Source: VAZQ01 sp036557705
Lineage (GTDB): Bacteria; Pseudomonadota; Alphaproteobacteria; Rhizobiales; Xanthobacteraceae
Assembly (NCBI GenBank): GCA_036557705.1
Contig: DATBHB010000118.1
Span: 81,951-145,950, forward strand
Direction: 5' to 3'
DNA: 64,000 bases
The stretch's first letter is position 1. The number at the start of each line of letters is the position of its first letter. This document shows positions 1 to 8,397 of this stretch, piece by piece. Made by a program: the position numbers and the translations under genes. The notes under the pieces are model-generated. The model was not told the origin of the DNA. It was given only the letters and a program-made list of their open reading frames with translations, and searched no databases.

Positions 1-190
1 GGTCTCCCACTGCTCCCCGCCAGGCTTCGTCGACATGAACGTGGCAGGTGGCGCAAGCACAGGCGCCGCCGCACTCCGCCTCGATGCCGGGAATGTTATT
101 CTTGATCGCGGTCTCCATGACGGTGGACCCAAGCTCGCCCTCGGCGGTGCGTGGCGTTCCCTCGAAATCGATATACGTGATCTTGACCAT
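1..190 (-). CDS. 2Fe-2S ferredoxin, N-terminal part (runs off the window)
   Basis: The first 63 codons of a small plant/vertebrate-type [2Fe-2S] ferredoxin, read on the minus strand from an ATG at 190. The residues ECGGACACATC carry the cluster-ligand pattern C-x5-C-x2-C (Cys40, Cys46, Cys49); the fourth cysteine should lie beyond the window edge. The start MVKITYIDFEG followed by VMETAIKNN matches the usual beta-grasp opening of adrenodoxin-like ferredoxins, which pass electrons to P450s or dioxygenases. No partner gene is visible here, so its electron acceptor is unknown. Confidence 0.9.
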   Translation of the reverse strand, partial: MVKITYIDFEGTPRTAEGELGSTVMETAIKNNIPGIEAECGGACACATCHVHVDEAWRGAVGD

Positions 191-324
191 GTTGCGGGGG
201 CTGGCGGCGCCAGGGCGGGGGAGATTGAGATTTGGCCGGCGCAATCAACCTTGCACGGCCGGCGAGATCAAGGGCCGATGACGTTTGTCCCGGGCGCAGC
301 TACACCGCCCTGCGCCTATCCAGG

Positions 325-774
325 TCAGCACGCCTGCGTCAAGTCGGCGATGGCAGCCTGCGCCCGTGTGACCGCCGCGGAGAGGTGGCGCAGCGCGCTC
401 GCCAGCCTTCCTTCGTCAGCGCCGGTCGCCGCGCGCTCGATGGCTTCGGCGGCTGCAGCGACCTGCCAGGCGCCGACGCCGCGAGCGGAGCCGGTCAAGG
501 TGTGCGCGAACGCGGCGACGACCTTCGGATTCTCGCTCGTCATGCGACCCAGCAGCATGCCTGCCTGCCGGTGGAATAGGCCGAGAAGCTCCCGTTCGAG
601 GTTCCCGTCGCCAAGCGTCATCCGCGCGAGATGATTTCTGTCTATAACCAGTGCGGTCGGGTCCTCCGGCAGGAGAGCAGATCGGTCGTTTACGGACCAG
701 GCGGCCGTGCTGGCGGAGGCCCCGGAGCGCCCGGCAAGCTGAACATCGCCGTTTGCATCTCCGGATGGGTCCAT
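325..774 (-). CDS. Hpt (histidine phosphotransfer) domain protein
   Basis: A 149-residue soluble protein whose C-terminal half is an Hpt four-helix domain. The phosphorylatable histidine is His91 in AHTLTGSARGVGA, the standard H-x-L-K/T-G-S-A signature. The first 40 residues are low complexity. The ATG at 774 is chosen because GGAG lies about 10 bases upstream; a longer reading frame extends to 840 without a ribosome site. Such stand-alone Hpt proteins relay phosphate between a hybrid kinase and a response regulator; no kinase or regulator gene is adjacent, so the pathway cannot be named. In alphaproteobacteria they often feed cell-cycle or stress phosphorelays, which is only suggestive here. 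Confidence 0.8.
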   Translation of the reverse strand: MDPSGDANGDVQLAGRSGASASTAAWSVNDRSALLPEDPTALVIDRNHLARMTLGDGNLERELLGLFHRQAGMLLGRMTSENPKVVAAFAHTLTGSARGVGAWQVAAAAEAIERAATGADEGRLASALRHLSAAVTRAQAAIADLTQAC

Positions 775-895
775 GGCGCAACATCTCCGACTCGGCTCGT
801 TGAGCAACTGCCTTAGCCGATTGTGCCAAAGTGCTGGCAAATATTGGATGATTTCGCGCGAGCATGGTTAACAGAAACGCCTGCGGACATTCCTT

Positions 896-1126
896 TCAGA
901 GCCCCTCGGCGAGGAATTTAAGGATTTCTGCAGATTGGCGGTTCGCTTCGGCGGCTTCGCCCCGGGCCTCGGATTCCGCGAAGATCGCGCGGGAAACCGC
1001 TTCATCAAGGAGCGCCCTGACCGCCTCGTCGCGGCCGATCAGCCCCTTGCTCAACAGCAGCCGAAACGCCACGCCGGCGGCACTCAACGCCGCCAGCGCA
1101 TAGGCACCTTCCTGATACGGCTTCAT
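896..1126 (-). CDS. small conserved hypothetical protein (76 aa)
   Basis: A 76-residue protein beginning MKPYQEGAYALAALSAAG. The ATG at 1126 has GGAGGG about 8 bases upstream, better than the longer frame that opens at 1324. Residues 9-30 are mildly hydrophobic and could form one short membrane-associated helix; the rest is an alanine/glutamate-rich amphipathic helix ending KFLAEGL. No recognised domain or function. It is divergent from the giant coiled-coil gene starting at 1438 and may share its control region. Confidence 0.6.
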   Translation of the reverse strand: MKPYQEGAYALAALSAAGVAFRLLLSKGLIGRDEAVRALLDEAVSRAIFAESEARGEAAEANRQSAEILKFLAEGL

Positions 1127-1437
1127 ATCACTGCCCTCCACTCCAGAGATTTTCCTACGGCAGCCCCATACCGGCCGCAATGTGCCTGCCAAATGCCGCC
1201 CTGCTTGGCAGGGGCTAATCAGGGTTAAGGATGTGTAAAAGATCCTTATCGACCGGTATCCTTCGCCCAGGCAACGCGATAGGATGGCGGCTGCCAGCCG
1301 GACGTCCTTGCGCCATGTTGACAAGGTCCGGCTGTCGAGGGGGATCCGGAGGGGGATCTCGCGGGTGAGGCGCTCCCGGCGCGGCTGATCGCTTGGCCGC
1401 GGCCGTCGTGATGCGTGAGGGGAAGGCGAGGATCGAA
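1127..1437. promoter_or_regulatory. divergent intergenic region with a degenerate CtrA-like site
   Basis: 311 bases between the divergent small gene and the giant GPR-like gene. It contains TTAAGGATGTGTAAA at 1225-1239, which fits the CtrA consensus TTAA-N7-TTAA with one mismatch in the second half. No convincing sigma70 promoter pair or terminator was seen. A role in cell-cycle control of the downstream polar-growth gene is an inference only. Confidence 0.3.
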
Positions 1438-4400
1438 ATGGCGAACACTCCTAAGAAGATGAAGGACCCGACCGAGGCCGCTTTGTCGGCAATCCAGGAT
1501 GCGCTTCACGTACGCGAAGACGATCAATGGGGCGCCTCGCCCCCTGCGGGAACGGGACAAGCCACTGCGGACGCCGATGACACGGCGCCGGAGGCCCCAT
1601 GGCCCGGTCTGCGTACGAAATCATTTGCCAAGACTGACATGTTCGAGGGATCGGCATCGCTGCCGGAGGAGAGTTCCACAAGGCGCCGGGCTGCAAACGA
1701 CGATCGCGAGTCGATCGGCTCCATCCTTCGCTCCATTCAGCGCCGCCCTGAGAAAACCTCCTACATTCTGGCCAGCATATTCGCAGCCGTTTGGGTGGTC
1801 GGCGGCTTCGTCATCAGCTGGCTCTATCTGCCTGATTTGCAGGCCGCACTGGGCCCCACGGGGCTGACCGCTCCGGTGCTGGCCGTCCTCGGCGGCATTT
1901 ATCTCGCGCCGGTGCTGTTCTTTTATGTACTCGCTCATATGGCCGTGCGATCTCAGGAAATGCGCCTGATTGCGCAGTCGATGGCCGAAGTGGCGATGCG
2001 GCTCGCAGAGCCGGAGACCGTCGCGCGCGAATCGATCGTCACGGTCGGACAGGCGATCCGGCGCGAGGTCGCCGCCATCGGCGACGGCGTCGAGCGCGCG
2101 CTCGCGCGCGCCGCCGAACTGGAGACCCTGGTCGCCAACGAGGTCTCTGCCTTGGAACACGCCTACAACGACAACGAAGTCCGGATTCGGGCCTTGCTGC
2201 AGGACCTCGGCAGCCAGCGCGATACGCTGGTCGGCCAGGCCGACCAGATCCGCGACGCGATCAACAGCATCCACCTCGATCTCGGGCAGGACATTTCCCA
2301 GATCAGCCAATTGGTGGGCGATCAGGTCAACGACGCCGCCCGACGAATCACGCATACGCTCGCCGAGAAGGGCGAGCACATTACCCGCGCTCTTGCCCAT
2401 GCCGGCGACAGCATGATCTCGCAGCTCGGCGAGCGCGGCGGCGACCTGCTCGAGCGGCTGGAGCAAACCGGCAGCAGCACCGCCGAGGCGATCGCCCAGG
2501 CCAGCGATCGGCTCACTGCGACGCTCAATTTCAAGACCGACCATATCGGGGACGAATTCACCGAAATCGCCGCCAACCTCCAGCACATGATGTCGGTGCG
2601 GCTCGATCGGGTCGCGGATGGTTTTTCCCAGAAATCGGCGGCGGTGCTCGACCTGATGACGGGCCGCACGCAGCAGCTCACCGAGCTTGTGGTCGAGACC
2701 GGCAACCATCTCGCCGACGCGATCGCCAACCGCGTAGAAGAAGTCCACACCTCGCTCAAGACGACCGGCGATTCGCTCGTCCTCGATCTGAGCCTCCGCG
2801 GCGGGGATGTGGTCAACAAGCTCGAGCAGACCGGCATGCGCATTGCCGATACCATCGTGCAGCGCGGCAACAGAGCAACCGACACCTTCCGCGAAAGCGC
2901 CGAGCAGCTTGCCGAAATGATCGGCAGCCGCGGCGAGGCGGTACGGGAAATGCTGGCAACCCGGCTGCAAGCCTTCGAGGACATGTTCAATTATGGGGGA
3001 TCGGAGCTCGCTGAACGGATCGCACGCGACTCCACCACCCTCGGCAATCTCATCACCCGCCATCTCGGCGAATTCGATCGGACCGTCAAGACCTACGGCG
3101 GCGAGATGGTGGAGCGCCTTAGCGAGCGAACCGACGAAATCACCACCGCGATCCGCAATTATCTGGAGAATTTCGATACGCGGGTGAGCACGAAATCTGC
3201 CGAAGTCACTACCAGCCTCGACCAGCAGTTCGTGCGTTTCCACGATGCGCTGGACGGTCGCGTGCAGAACCTCAATGAATCCCTCGGCGCGCGCCTCGTC
3301 GACGTGTCCAAGACCATAACCGATGGCGGAAAGGAAATCGTCGGCCAACTCGATAAGCGGATCAGCGACGTCACTGCCGTCATCAACGTGCGCGGGGCGA
3401 AGCTTGTCGATACGCTCGGAGCCAAGATCGAGGATATCGATAAGGCGCTTGGCGCGCGCGCCATGGAAATCGCCGGCAGCATCGACAGCCGAATCGGGCG
3501 GTTCGAGGAACTGCTGCTCGGCCGCGCCGAGGCGGTGGCGAAGGAAATCGAGACCCGGAGCAAGGCCGCTGCCGATCTCATCGGACAACGCACGAACGAG
3601 TTGAGCAGCTCGATCAAGAGCCATGCCGGCGAGGCCGAGCGCTCGCTGACCGAACTCGCAGTCTCGACTACGGAGGTCATCGGCTCGCGTCTCGAGCAGT
3701 TGCATAACGCGATCAGGACCAGCACCAGCGAGGTGGAGCGATCGATCGGCGGGCTCGCCACGTCGACGACGACCGTCGTCACTGCGCGGCTCGAGCAACT
3801 GAGCCAGGCCATCAAGACCAATGCCGGCGAAGCGGAGCGTTCGCTGGCGCAGCTGGCGTCGACCACCACGACGGCAATCCGCTCATCGGCGGAGGACGCC
3901 GAGCGCAGCTTGACCGGTATGTCAACGGGCGTGAACAACGCCCTCAAGCAGAACGCCGGCGAAATCGAGCGGACATTGCACAGCCTGGGGGCCGAGGTCG
4001 CCGGGAGCTTCATAGGCAAGGCCGAGGAGATCACAGCGGCTGTCAGTTCGCGTCAGACCGAATTGATCCGCGTCCTCGACGAGAAATCGGCCGGCCTGCT
4101 GTCGGTGTTGGGCGAAAGAAGCCTGCACTTGTCCGACGAGGTCAGCCGCGCCACCAGTGGGGCGCAGCGCGCGCTGTCCGATCTCACCTCCTCGCTTACG
4201 GAACTTGCTTCCACGACGACGAACGCGGTCCGCACCTCGGCACAGGAGGCCGGACGTTCGCTCACGGAGGCTGCATCGACCACAACAAACGCCATTCGCT
4301 CGACGGCGCAGGATGCAGAACGCAGCCTCAGCGGAATGTCGACCGGCGTGGGCAATGTGCTCAAGCAGAACGCCACCGAGGTCGAGCGCACCCTGCTCGG

Positions 4401-6453
4401 CCTGAGCGCTGAGATTGCGCGCGATTTCGTGGGCAAGGCCGAGCACATCACGACAGCCGTCAGCGCTCGGCACGCCGAGTTGACCCGTTTGCTCGACGAG
4501 AAATCAAGCGGACTTGTCGCGGCGTTCGGCGATAAGAGCCTGGAACTCGCGAACGAGGTCAGCCGGGTCACTGAGAATGCCGTGAAGGCGATCGAAGCGA
4601 AGGGCTTTACCTTCACCCGCACCATGATGGACAACAGCGAGCAGATCGCGTGCCTGATTAACGAGGCGAGCGAGGCTGCGACCGCTGCGGTTGTCCGCTC
4701 GATTTCGGAAATGCATACAAACAGCAAGACCGCTACCGAGAATACGAGCTCGGCGGTCGCACGCTCGATCAAGGACCTGCAGGACAGCGCCGATGCCGCC
4801 GCCAAGGCCGCATCGTCGACGGTAACGTCCAGTTTGCGGGAGTTTCAGGAGCAGACCCATTCGGCGGTGGAGACTTCAAAACAGACCGCCTCCAGCGCCG
4901 TATCCGAGATGCTCGAGACACACGCGCGGCTGCGCTCCGACACAACGGCGCTGTTCGAGCGGCTGCGGGAATCCAATATCCTGCTGCAGGAGGTCTTGAG
5001 CGGTGCTCATGAGAACATGGGCCAGCTCGAGACGACGCTCTCCGCGCGGGTCACGGATTTTGTTTCTGCGATGACCGAGGTCGTGGAGAAGACCGGGACA
5101 GTCAGCTCGGAACTCATTGCGCAGCTCTCAAACTTCCAGGAGAGCGGCAACAAGATGGCGGCCGAGTTGGGGCAGCTTACGACTCAGTTCGACTCGCACG
5201 GCCGTTCCCTCGCGGAGGCTGTGTCGCTGATCGACCGCAGCAACCGCCGTACCGAGGGCGCTCTGGCCGAACGCACGGAAGGGCTCAACATGCTCATCGG
5301 TACCCTCGACAACAAAGCGGGCGAATTGGAAACCCGGCTGACCCGGTTCTCCACACTGCTCGACCAGTCGCTCGAAGGGGCATCGGAACGGGCGCGCGAA
5401 GTGGCGCGCCTGATCGCCGAGTCCACCAATCAGGGATCGCAGGCGATATCGGAAAATTTCGAGGCAATGCGCCAGAATGCCGACGAACAATACCGGCGCA
5501 CGGCCGACGCGATGCGCAGCGTCTATGAGCAGGCAACCGGCGATACGCGTTCCATGTTCGACGAAACCGCACAGCGTTTTACGGAAATGATCGAGGGCCT
5601 CAAGCAAATGGCCGCGGAAATGCAGCAGGAGGTAGAGGCGACTCGCGCCGAGCTGCGCAAGGGCATCTTCGAACTGCCGCAGGAGACGGCCGAGAGCGCT
5701 GCACAGATGCGGCGCGTGATCGTCGACCAGATCGAGGCGCTTGCCGAGCTCAACCGCATCGTCGCCCGCCACGGCCGCAACCTCGACACCGCGGAGCCGG
5801 CGCGCCGTCCCGAACCGGCGGAGGCACTCGCGCAGCCCCGCCGCGACGTCATCCTGGGGAATGGCAGTGCGGTGCGGTCCGAATCGAGCCGCGGCCGGCT
5901 CGACCTTGCTTCGCTGAGTTCGTCACCTCTGCCAACGCGCCGGGCCGAACCGCCTTCGCTGACGTCCACTTCGGCCGCTAGCCGCACCGGCTGGCTTTCC
6001 GACCTGCTCACACGCGCGTCGCAGGATGCGAGCGAGCCGGTACACGACTTGACGGCGCGCGAGCCGACTGCGCGCGATGCACTCCCGGAGACCTCCCGCA
6101 GCGAGCGGCAAACGATGGAGTCGCTCGACTCGCTTGCGGTCGACATTGCACGCATGATCGACCACGAAGCTGCCGCCGAGCTGTGGGAGCGCTATAAGCG
6201 CGGCGAGCACAACGTGTTCACGCGCAAGCTCTACACCATGCAGGGCCAGCGGACGTTTGACGAGATTCGCCGGAAATATCGCAACGACCAGGAATTCATG
6301 CAGACCGTCGATCACTATATCGCGGAATTCGAACGCCTGCTGGACGAAGTGTCGCGCGACGACAACGGACAAGTGGTGGCGCGCACCTATCTCACGTCGG
6401 AGACCGGCAAGGTCTATACGATGCTTGCGCATGCGGCAGGGCGATTCGAATAA
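1438..6453 (+). CDS. giant membrane-anchored coiled-coil protein, growth-pole-ring (GPR/RgsE)-like
   Basis: A 1671-residue protein. The start is the ATG at 1438, preceded by GAGG and GGCGAGG. Order of parts: a charged N-terminal region (1-105); two membrane helices at about 108-131 and 143-168; about 1,230 residues of almost unbroken amphipathic helix rich in Ala, Glu, Thr and Ser; a proline/arginine-rich linker (about 1430-1560); and a compact conserved C-terminal domain that includes AAAELWERYKRGE and ends MLAHAAGRFE. This layout matches GPR of Agrobacterium and RgsE of Sinorhizobium (about 2,100 residues, apolipoprotein A1/A4/E-like helical repeats), which form a ring at the growing pole and organise unipolar murein synthesis. 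The helical region holds a recent-looking duplication of about 100 residues with a 139-residue period (bases 3856-4165 and 4273-4582). The protein is shorter than the known members. A TipN-like polarity factor is the main alternative. Confidence 0.75.
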   Translation: MANTPKKMKDPTEAALSAIQDALHVREDDQWGASPPAGTGQATADADDTAPEAPWPGLRTKSFAKTDMFEGSASLPEESSTRRRAANDDRESIGSILRSIQRRPEKTSYILASIFAAVWVVGGFVISWLYLPDLQAALGPTGLTAPVLAVLGGIYLAPVLFFYVLAHMAVRSQEMRLIAQSMAEVAMRLAEPETVARESIVTVGQAIRREVAAIGDGVERALARAAELETLVANEVSALEHAYNDNEVRIRALLQDLGSQRDTLVGQADQIRDAINSIHLDLGQDISQISQLVGDQVNDAARRITHTLAEKGEHITRALAHAGDSMISQLGERGGDLLERLEQTGSSTAEAIAQASDRLTATLNFKTDHIGDEFTEIAANLQHMMSVRLDRVADGFSQKSAAVLDLMTGRTQQLTELVVETGNHLADAIANRVEEVHTSLKTTGDSLVLDLSLRGGDVVNKLEQTGMRIADTIVQRGNRATDTFRESAEQLAEMIGSRGEAVREMLATRLQAFEDMFNYGGSELAERIARDSTTLGNLITRHLGEFDRTVKTYGGEMVERLSERTDEITTAIRNYLENFDTRVSTKSAEVTTSLDQQFVRFHDALDGRVQNLNESLGARLVDVSKTITDGGKEIVGQLDKRISDVTAVINVRGAKLVDTLGAKIEDIDKALGARAMEIAGSIDSRIGRFEELLLGRAEAVAKEIETRSKAAADLIGQRTNELSSSIKSHAGEAERSLTELAVSTTEVIGSRLEQLHNAIRTSTSEVERSIGGLATSTTTVVTARLEQLSQAIKTNAGEAERSLAQLASTTTTAIRSSAEDAERSLTGMSTGVNNALKQNAGEIERTLHSLGAEVAGSFIGKAEEITAAVSSRQTELIRVLDEKSAGLLSVLGERSLHLSDEVSRATSGAQRALSDLTSSLTELASTTTNAVRTSAQEAGRSLTEAASTTTNAIRSTAQDAERSLSGMSTGVGNVLKQNATEVERTLLGLSAEIARDFVGKAEHITTAVSARHAELTRLLDEKSSGLVAAFGDKSLELANEVSRVTENAVKAIEAKGFTFTRTMMDNSEQIACLINEASEAATAAVVRSISEMHTNSKTATENTSSAVARSIKDLQDSADAAAKAASSTVTSSLREFQEQTHSAVETSKQTASSAVSEMLETHARLRSDTTALFERLRESNILLQEVLSGAHENMGQLETTLSARVTDFVSAMTEVVEKTGTVSSELIAQLSNFQESGNKMAAELGQLTTQFDSHGRSLAEAVSLIDRSNRRTEGALAERTEGLNMLIGTLDNKAGELETRLTRFSTLLDQSLEGASERAREVARLIAESTNQGSQAISENFEAMRQNADEQYRRTADAMRSVYEQATGDTRSMFDETAQRFTEMIEGLKQMAAEMQQEVEATRAELRKGIFELPQETAESAAQMRRVIVDQIEALAELNRIVARHGRNLDTAEPARRPEPAEALAQPRRDVILGNGSAVRSESSRGRLDLASLSSSPLPTRRAEPPSLTSTSAASRTGWLSDLLTRASQDASEPVHDLTAREPTARDALPETSRSERQTMESLDSLAVDIARMIDHEAAAELWERYKRGEHNVFTRKLYTMQGQRTFDEIRRKYRNDQEFMQTVDHYIAEFERLLDEVSRDDNGQVVARTYLTSETGKVYTMLAHAAGRFE

Positions 6454-6546
6454 CAGAAAACAGAGGACGGAGGACGGAGGACGGGGACGGATCGGCAACT
6501 TGCCGTGTCCGCCATCTGTTCTCGGTAATCTGTCGTCTGCCTTCTG
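6454..6546. repeat. purine-rich GGAGGAC mini-array with an opposing arm
   Basis: Bases 6464-6490 repeat a GGAGGAC-type heptamer four times; the region ends with a pyrimidine-rich arm (6516-6546, CTGTTCTC...GTCTGCCTTCTG) that is an imperfect reverse complement of the CAGAAAACAGAGGAC start. It fills the whole gap between the GPR-like gene and the epimerase gene, so the epimerase ATG at 6547 follows directly. Confidence 0.5.
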
Positions 6547-7524
6547 ATGCGCTCGCTTTCGGTTCGCATCGAGCGCTGGCCCATTGCCGGTTCGTTTACG
6601 ATCAGCCGCGGCGCCAAAACCGAAGCTGCCGTCATCGTCGCTGAAATTGCTGACGGCGACCACCGCGGCCGTGGCGAGTGCGTGCCCTACGCCCGATATG
6701 GGGAGACGCTCCAAGGCGTAGCCGACGCAATCATGGCGATGAGCCGCGTTTCACGCGGACTAGATCGCCTTGGGCTCCAGGAGGCGATTGGTCCGGGCGC
6801 CGCGCGCAATGCAGTCGATTGCGCGCTGTGGGATTTGGCGGCAAAGCAAAGCGGCGAGCCGGTACATCGGCTGGCCGGCCTGCCGGCTCCGGCACCGGTC
6901 ACCACCGCCTATACGATCTCGCTTGCGGCGCCCGAACTGATGGCGGTGCAAGCCGCCGAGGCAGCCGCACGCCCTCTCCTCAAAGTGAAGCTTGGCGCGG
7001 CCGGAGATGCGGCCCGCATCGCAGCGGTGCGAAGGGCAGCGCCGAACGCAGAACTCATCGTCGATGCCAACGAAGGCTGGTCGGCCGAAATGCTGTCCGA
7101 AAATCTTGCAGCGTGCGCGCAGGCGGGTGTTACGCTGATCGAACAGCCGTTACCCGCCGGCGGCGACGATATTCTGGCCAGAATTCGGCACCCCGTGCCG
7201 CTGTGTGCGGACGAAAGCGTGCATGCTCGCCCTTCGCTTGACGCTCTTCGCGACAAGTACGAAGCCGTCAATATCAAGCTGGACAAGGCCGGGGGACTGA
7301 CCGAAGCGCTGGCGACCGCCGCGGAGGCGCAACGCCTGGGGTTCGTGGTGATGGTTGGATCGATGGTCGCGACCTCACTGGCAGTCGCGCCGGCTGTGCT
7401 CGTGGCGCAGCGTGCAAGCCTTGTCGATCTTGACGGTCCGTTGCTGCTGGAGCGCGATCGGCCGCGCGGGCTTCGTTACGACGGCAGCCTGGTTTACCCA
7501 GCGACACCGGCGCTCTGGGGGTAG
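6547..7524 (+). CDS. L-Ala-D/L-Glu epimerase (dipeptide epimerase)
   Basis: A 325-residue enolase-superfamily enzyme of the muconate-lactonizing subgroup. Visible active-site pieces: the K-x-K pair Lys146/Lys148 in LLKVKLGA, metal ligands Asp173 (IVDANEG), Glu199 (LIEQPLP) and Asp222 (CADES), and the second catalytic lysine motif NIKLDKAGG at 242-250. The DKAGG form and overall length match L-Ala-D/L-Glu epimerases such as E. coli YcjG, which recycle the murein dipeptide L-Ala-D-Glu. It lies 93 bases after the GPR-like gene on the same strand, which suits a wall-related role, but the space between is repeat-like, so an operon is uncertain. No strong ribosome site precedes the ATG. Confidence 0.88.
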   Translation: MRSLSVRIERWPIAGSFTISRGAKTEAAVIVAEIADGDHRGRGECVPYARYGETLQGVADAIMAMSRVSRGLDRLGLQEAIGPGAARNAVDCALWDLAAKQSGEPVHRLAGLPAPAPVTTAYTISLAAPELMAVQAAEAAARPLLKVKLGAAGDAARIAAVRRAAPNAELIVDANEGWSAEMLSENLAACAQAGVTLIEQPLPAGGDDILARIRHPVPLCADESVHARPSLDALRDKYEAVNIKLDKAGGLTEALATAAEAQRLGFVVMVGSMVATSLAVAPAVLVAQRASLVDLDGPLLLERDRPRGLRYDGSLVYPATPALWG

Positions 7525-7540
7525 CAACCGGGTAGGTAAA

Positions 7541-7557
7541 TTAATACGGTTTTAACC
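7541..7557 (+). promoter_or_regulatory. CtrA-type box TTAA-N7-TTAACC
   Basis: TTAATACGGTTTTAACC matches the full alphaproteobacterial CtrA consensus TTAA-N7-TTAAC without mismatch. It lies 135 bases before the ATG of the exported protein at 7692 and just after the epimerase stop. Confidence 0.55.
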
Positions 7558-7691
7558 CGTCGGCGCGTTGACTGGCGTGTTGTCATCGACGGTCGTCAGC
7601 AGCGAGTAAATTTAATGTAAAGGGGGCTTTTCCTCTGGCCGATTATATGGCTTAAAGATTTTCGCTGGATGCGGCATAAGAGGGAAATCCC

Positions 7692-8123
7692 ATGCGAGTG
7701 AGTTCGGTCCTGGTCGGCGTCGCTGCGGCGGCAATTGCATTTTCGTCTGCTGGCGCAACCGTGCGAATCGTCAATGATGCAGGGGGACAGATCGGTCCCT
7801 ATCTCGACCACCTCTCTCAGTTGCGCAACTCCGGCGAACGCGTGGTCATTGACGGCCCTTGCCTGTCGGCCTGCACCATGATCCTCGGCGTGATCCCTCG
7901 GGACCGCATCTGCGTCACCAGTCGGGCGCAGCTCGGTTTTCACGCGGCCTGGAATCCGGGCATTGATGGACGGCCGGTAACCAGCCGTGGCGGAACCGAA
8001 TTGCTGATGGAAGTCTATCCGCCGAATGTGAAGCGTTGGATTGCGCGCAAAGGCGGCCTCACTCCGCACATGGTCTATCTACGCGGCCGCGAACTCCAAT
8101 CGATGTATCAGCCCTGCCAATAA
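7692..8123 (+). CDS. small exported protein with ClpP-like GxCxSAC motif
   Basis: A 143-residue protein with a Sec signal (residues 1-22, VGVAAAAIAFSSAGA). GAGGG lies upstream of the ATG. The segment VVIDGPCLSACTMI (Ser59) followed by LGFHAAW (His84) resembles the nucleophile and histidine region of the ClpP/crotonase-fold periplasmic proteins seen in many Rhizobiales (COG3904-like, recalled). Cysteines 57 and 61 flank the serine and could pair in the periplasm. Substrate unknown. A perfect CtrA box sits upstream (7541-7557), hinting at cell-cycle control. It could be a protease or a catalytically dead binder. Confidence 0.7.
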   Translation: MRVSSVLVGVAAAAIAFSSAGATVRIVNDAGGQIGPYLDHLSQLRNSGERVVIDGPCLSACTMILGVIPRDRICVTSRAQLGFHAAWNPGIDGRPVTSRGGTELLMEVYPPNVKRWIARKGGLTPHMVYLRGRELQSMYQPCQ

Positions 8124-8124
8124 T

Positions 8125-8397
8125 TCAAATCAGTCGCAGGTCGTCATCGGGCACGAGCTGGCTTTCGGGCAGCAAGTCGTAATTTTGTCGCAGTTGATCG
8201 GCGAGGCCAGCGCAAATCTCTCGGCATGCCGCCGGAGCCGTGCCGCCCGGCGCGTGGATATCCGTCACCTCCCAGCTCCGGCCATCGGCGCTCTCGCCCA
8301 CGGTAACCGCAGTGATGCCGTCGCAGAGAGCGTATCGGCGTAGTTCGAGCAGAAGCAGGCGCTCGAGGTGCGATGCCGTCTTGAGGCGCCGATTCAT
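8125..8397 (-). CDS. small conserved hypothetical protein (90 aa)
   Basis: A 90-residue protein starting MNRRLKTASHLERLLLLELRR. Its ATG at 8397 directly abuts the stop codon of the upstream threonine dehydratase gene (stop 8398-8400), so the two are probably cotranscribed and translationally coupled. The N-terminus is a basic leucine-rich helix; the rest is acidic. No recognised domain or membrane segment. The tight coupling suggests a link with the dehydratase, but no function can be named. Confidence 0.6.
   Translation of the reverse strand: MNRRLKTASHLERLLLLELRRYALCDGITAVTVGESADGRSWEVTDIHAPGGTAPAACREICAGLADQLRQNYDLLPESQLVPDDDLRLI

Noticed and set aside
1621..3798. A 725-codon open frame on the minus strand opposite the giant coiled-coil gene
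   Set aside because: It is the antisense shadow of a long GC-rich gene, has no ribosome site and shows no family motif.
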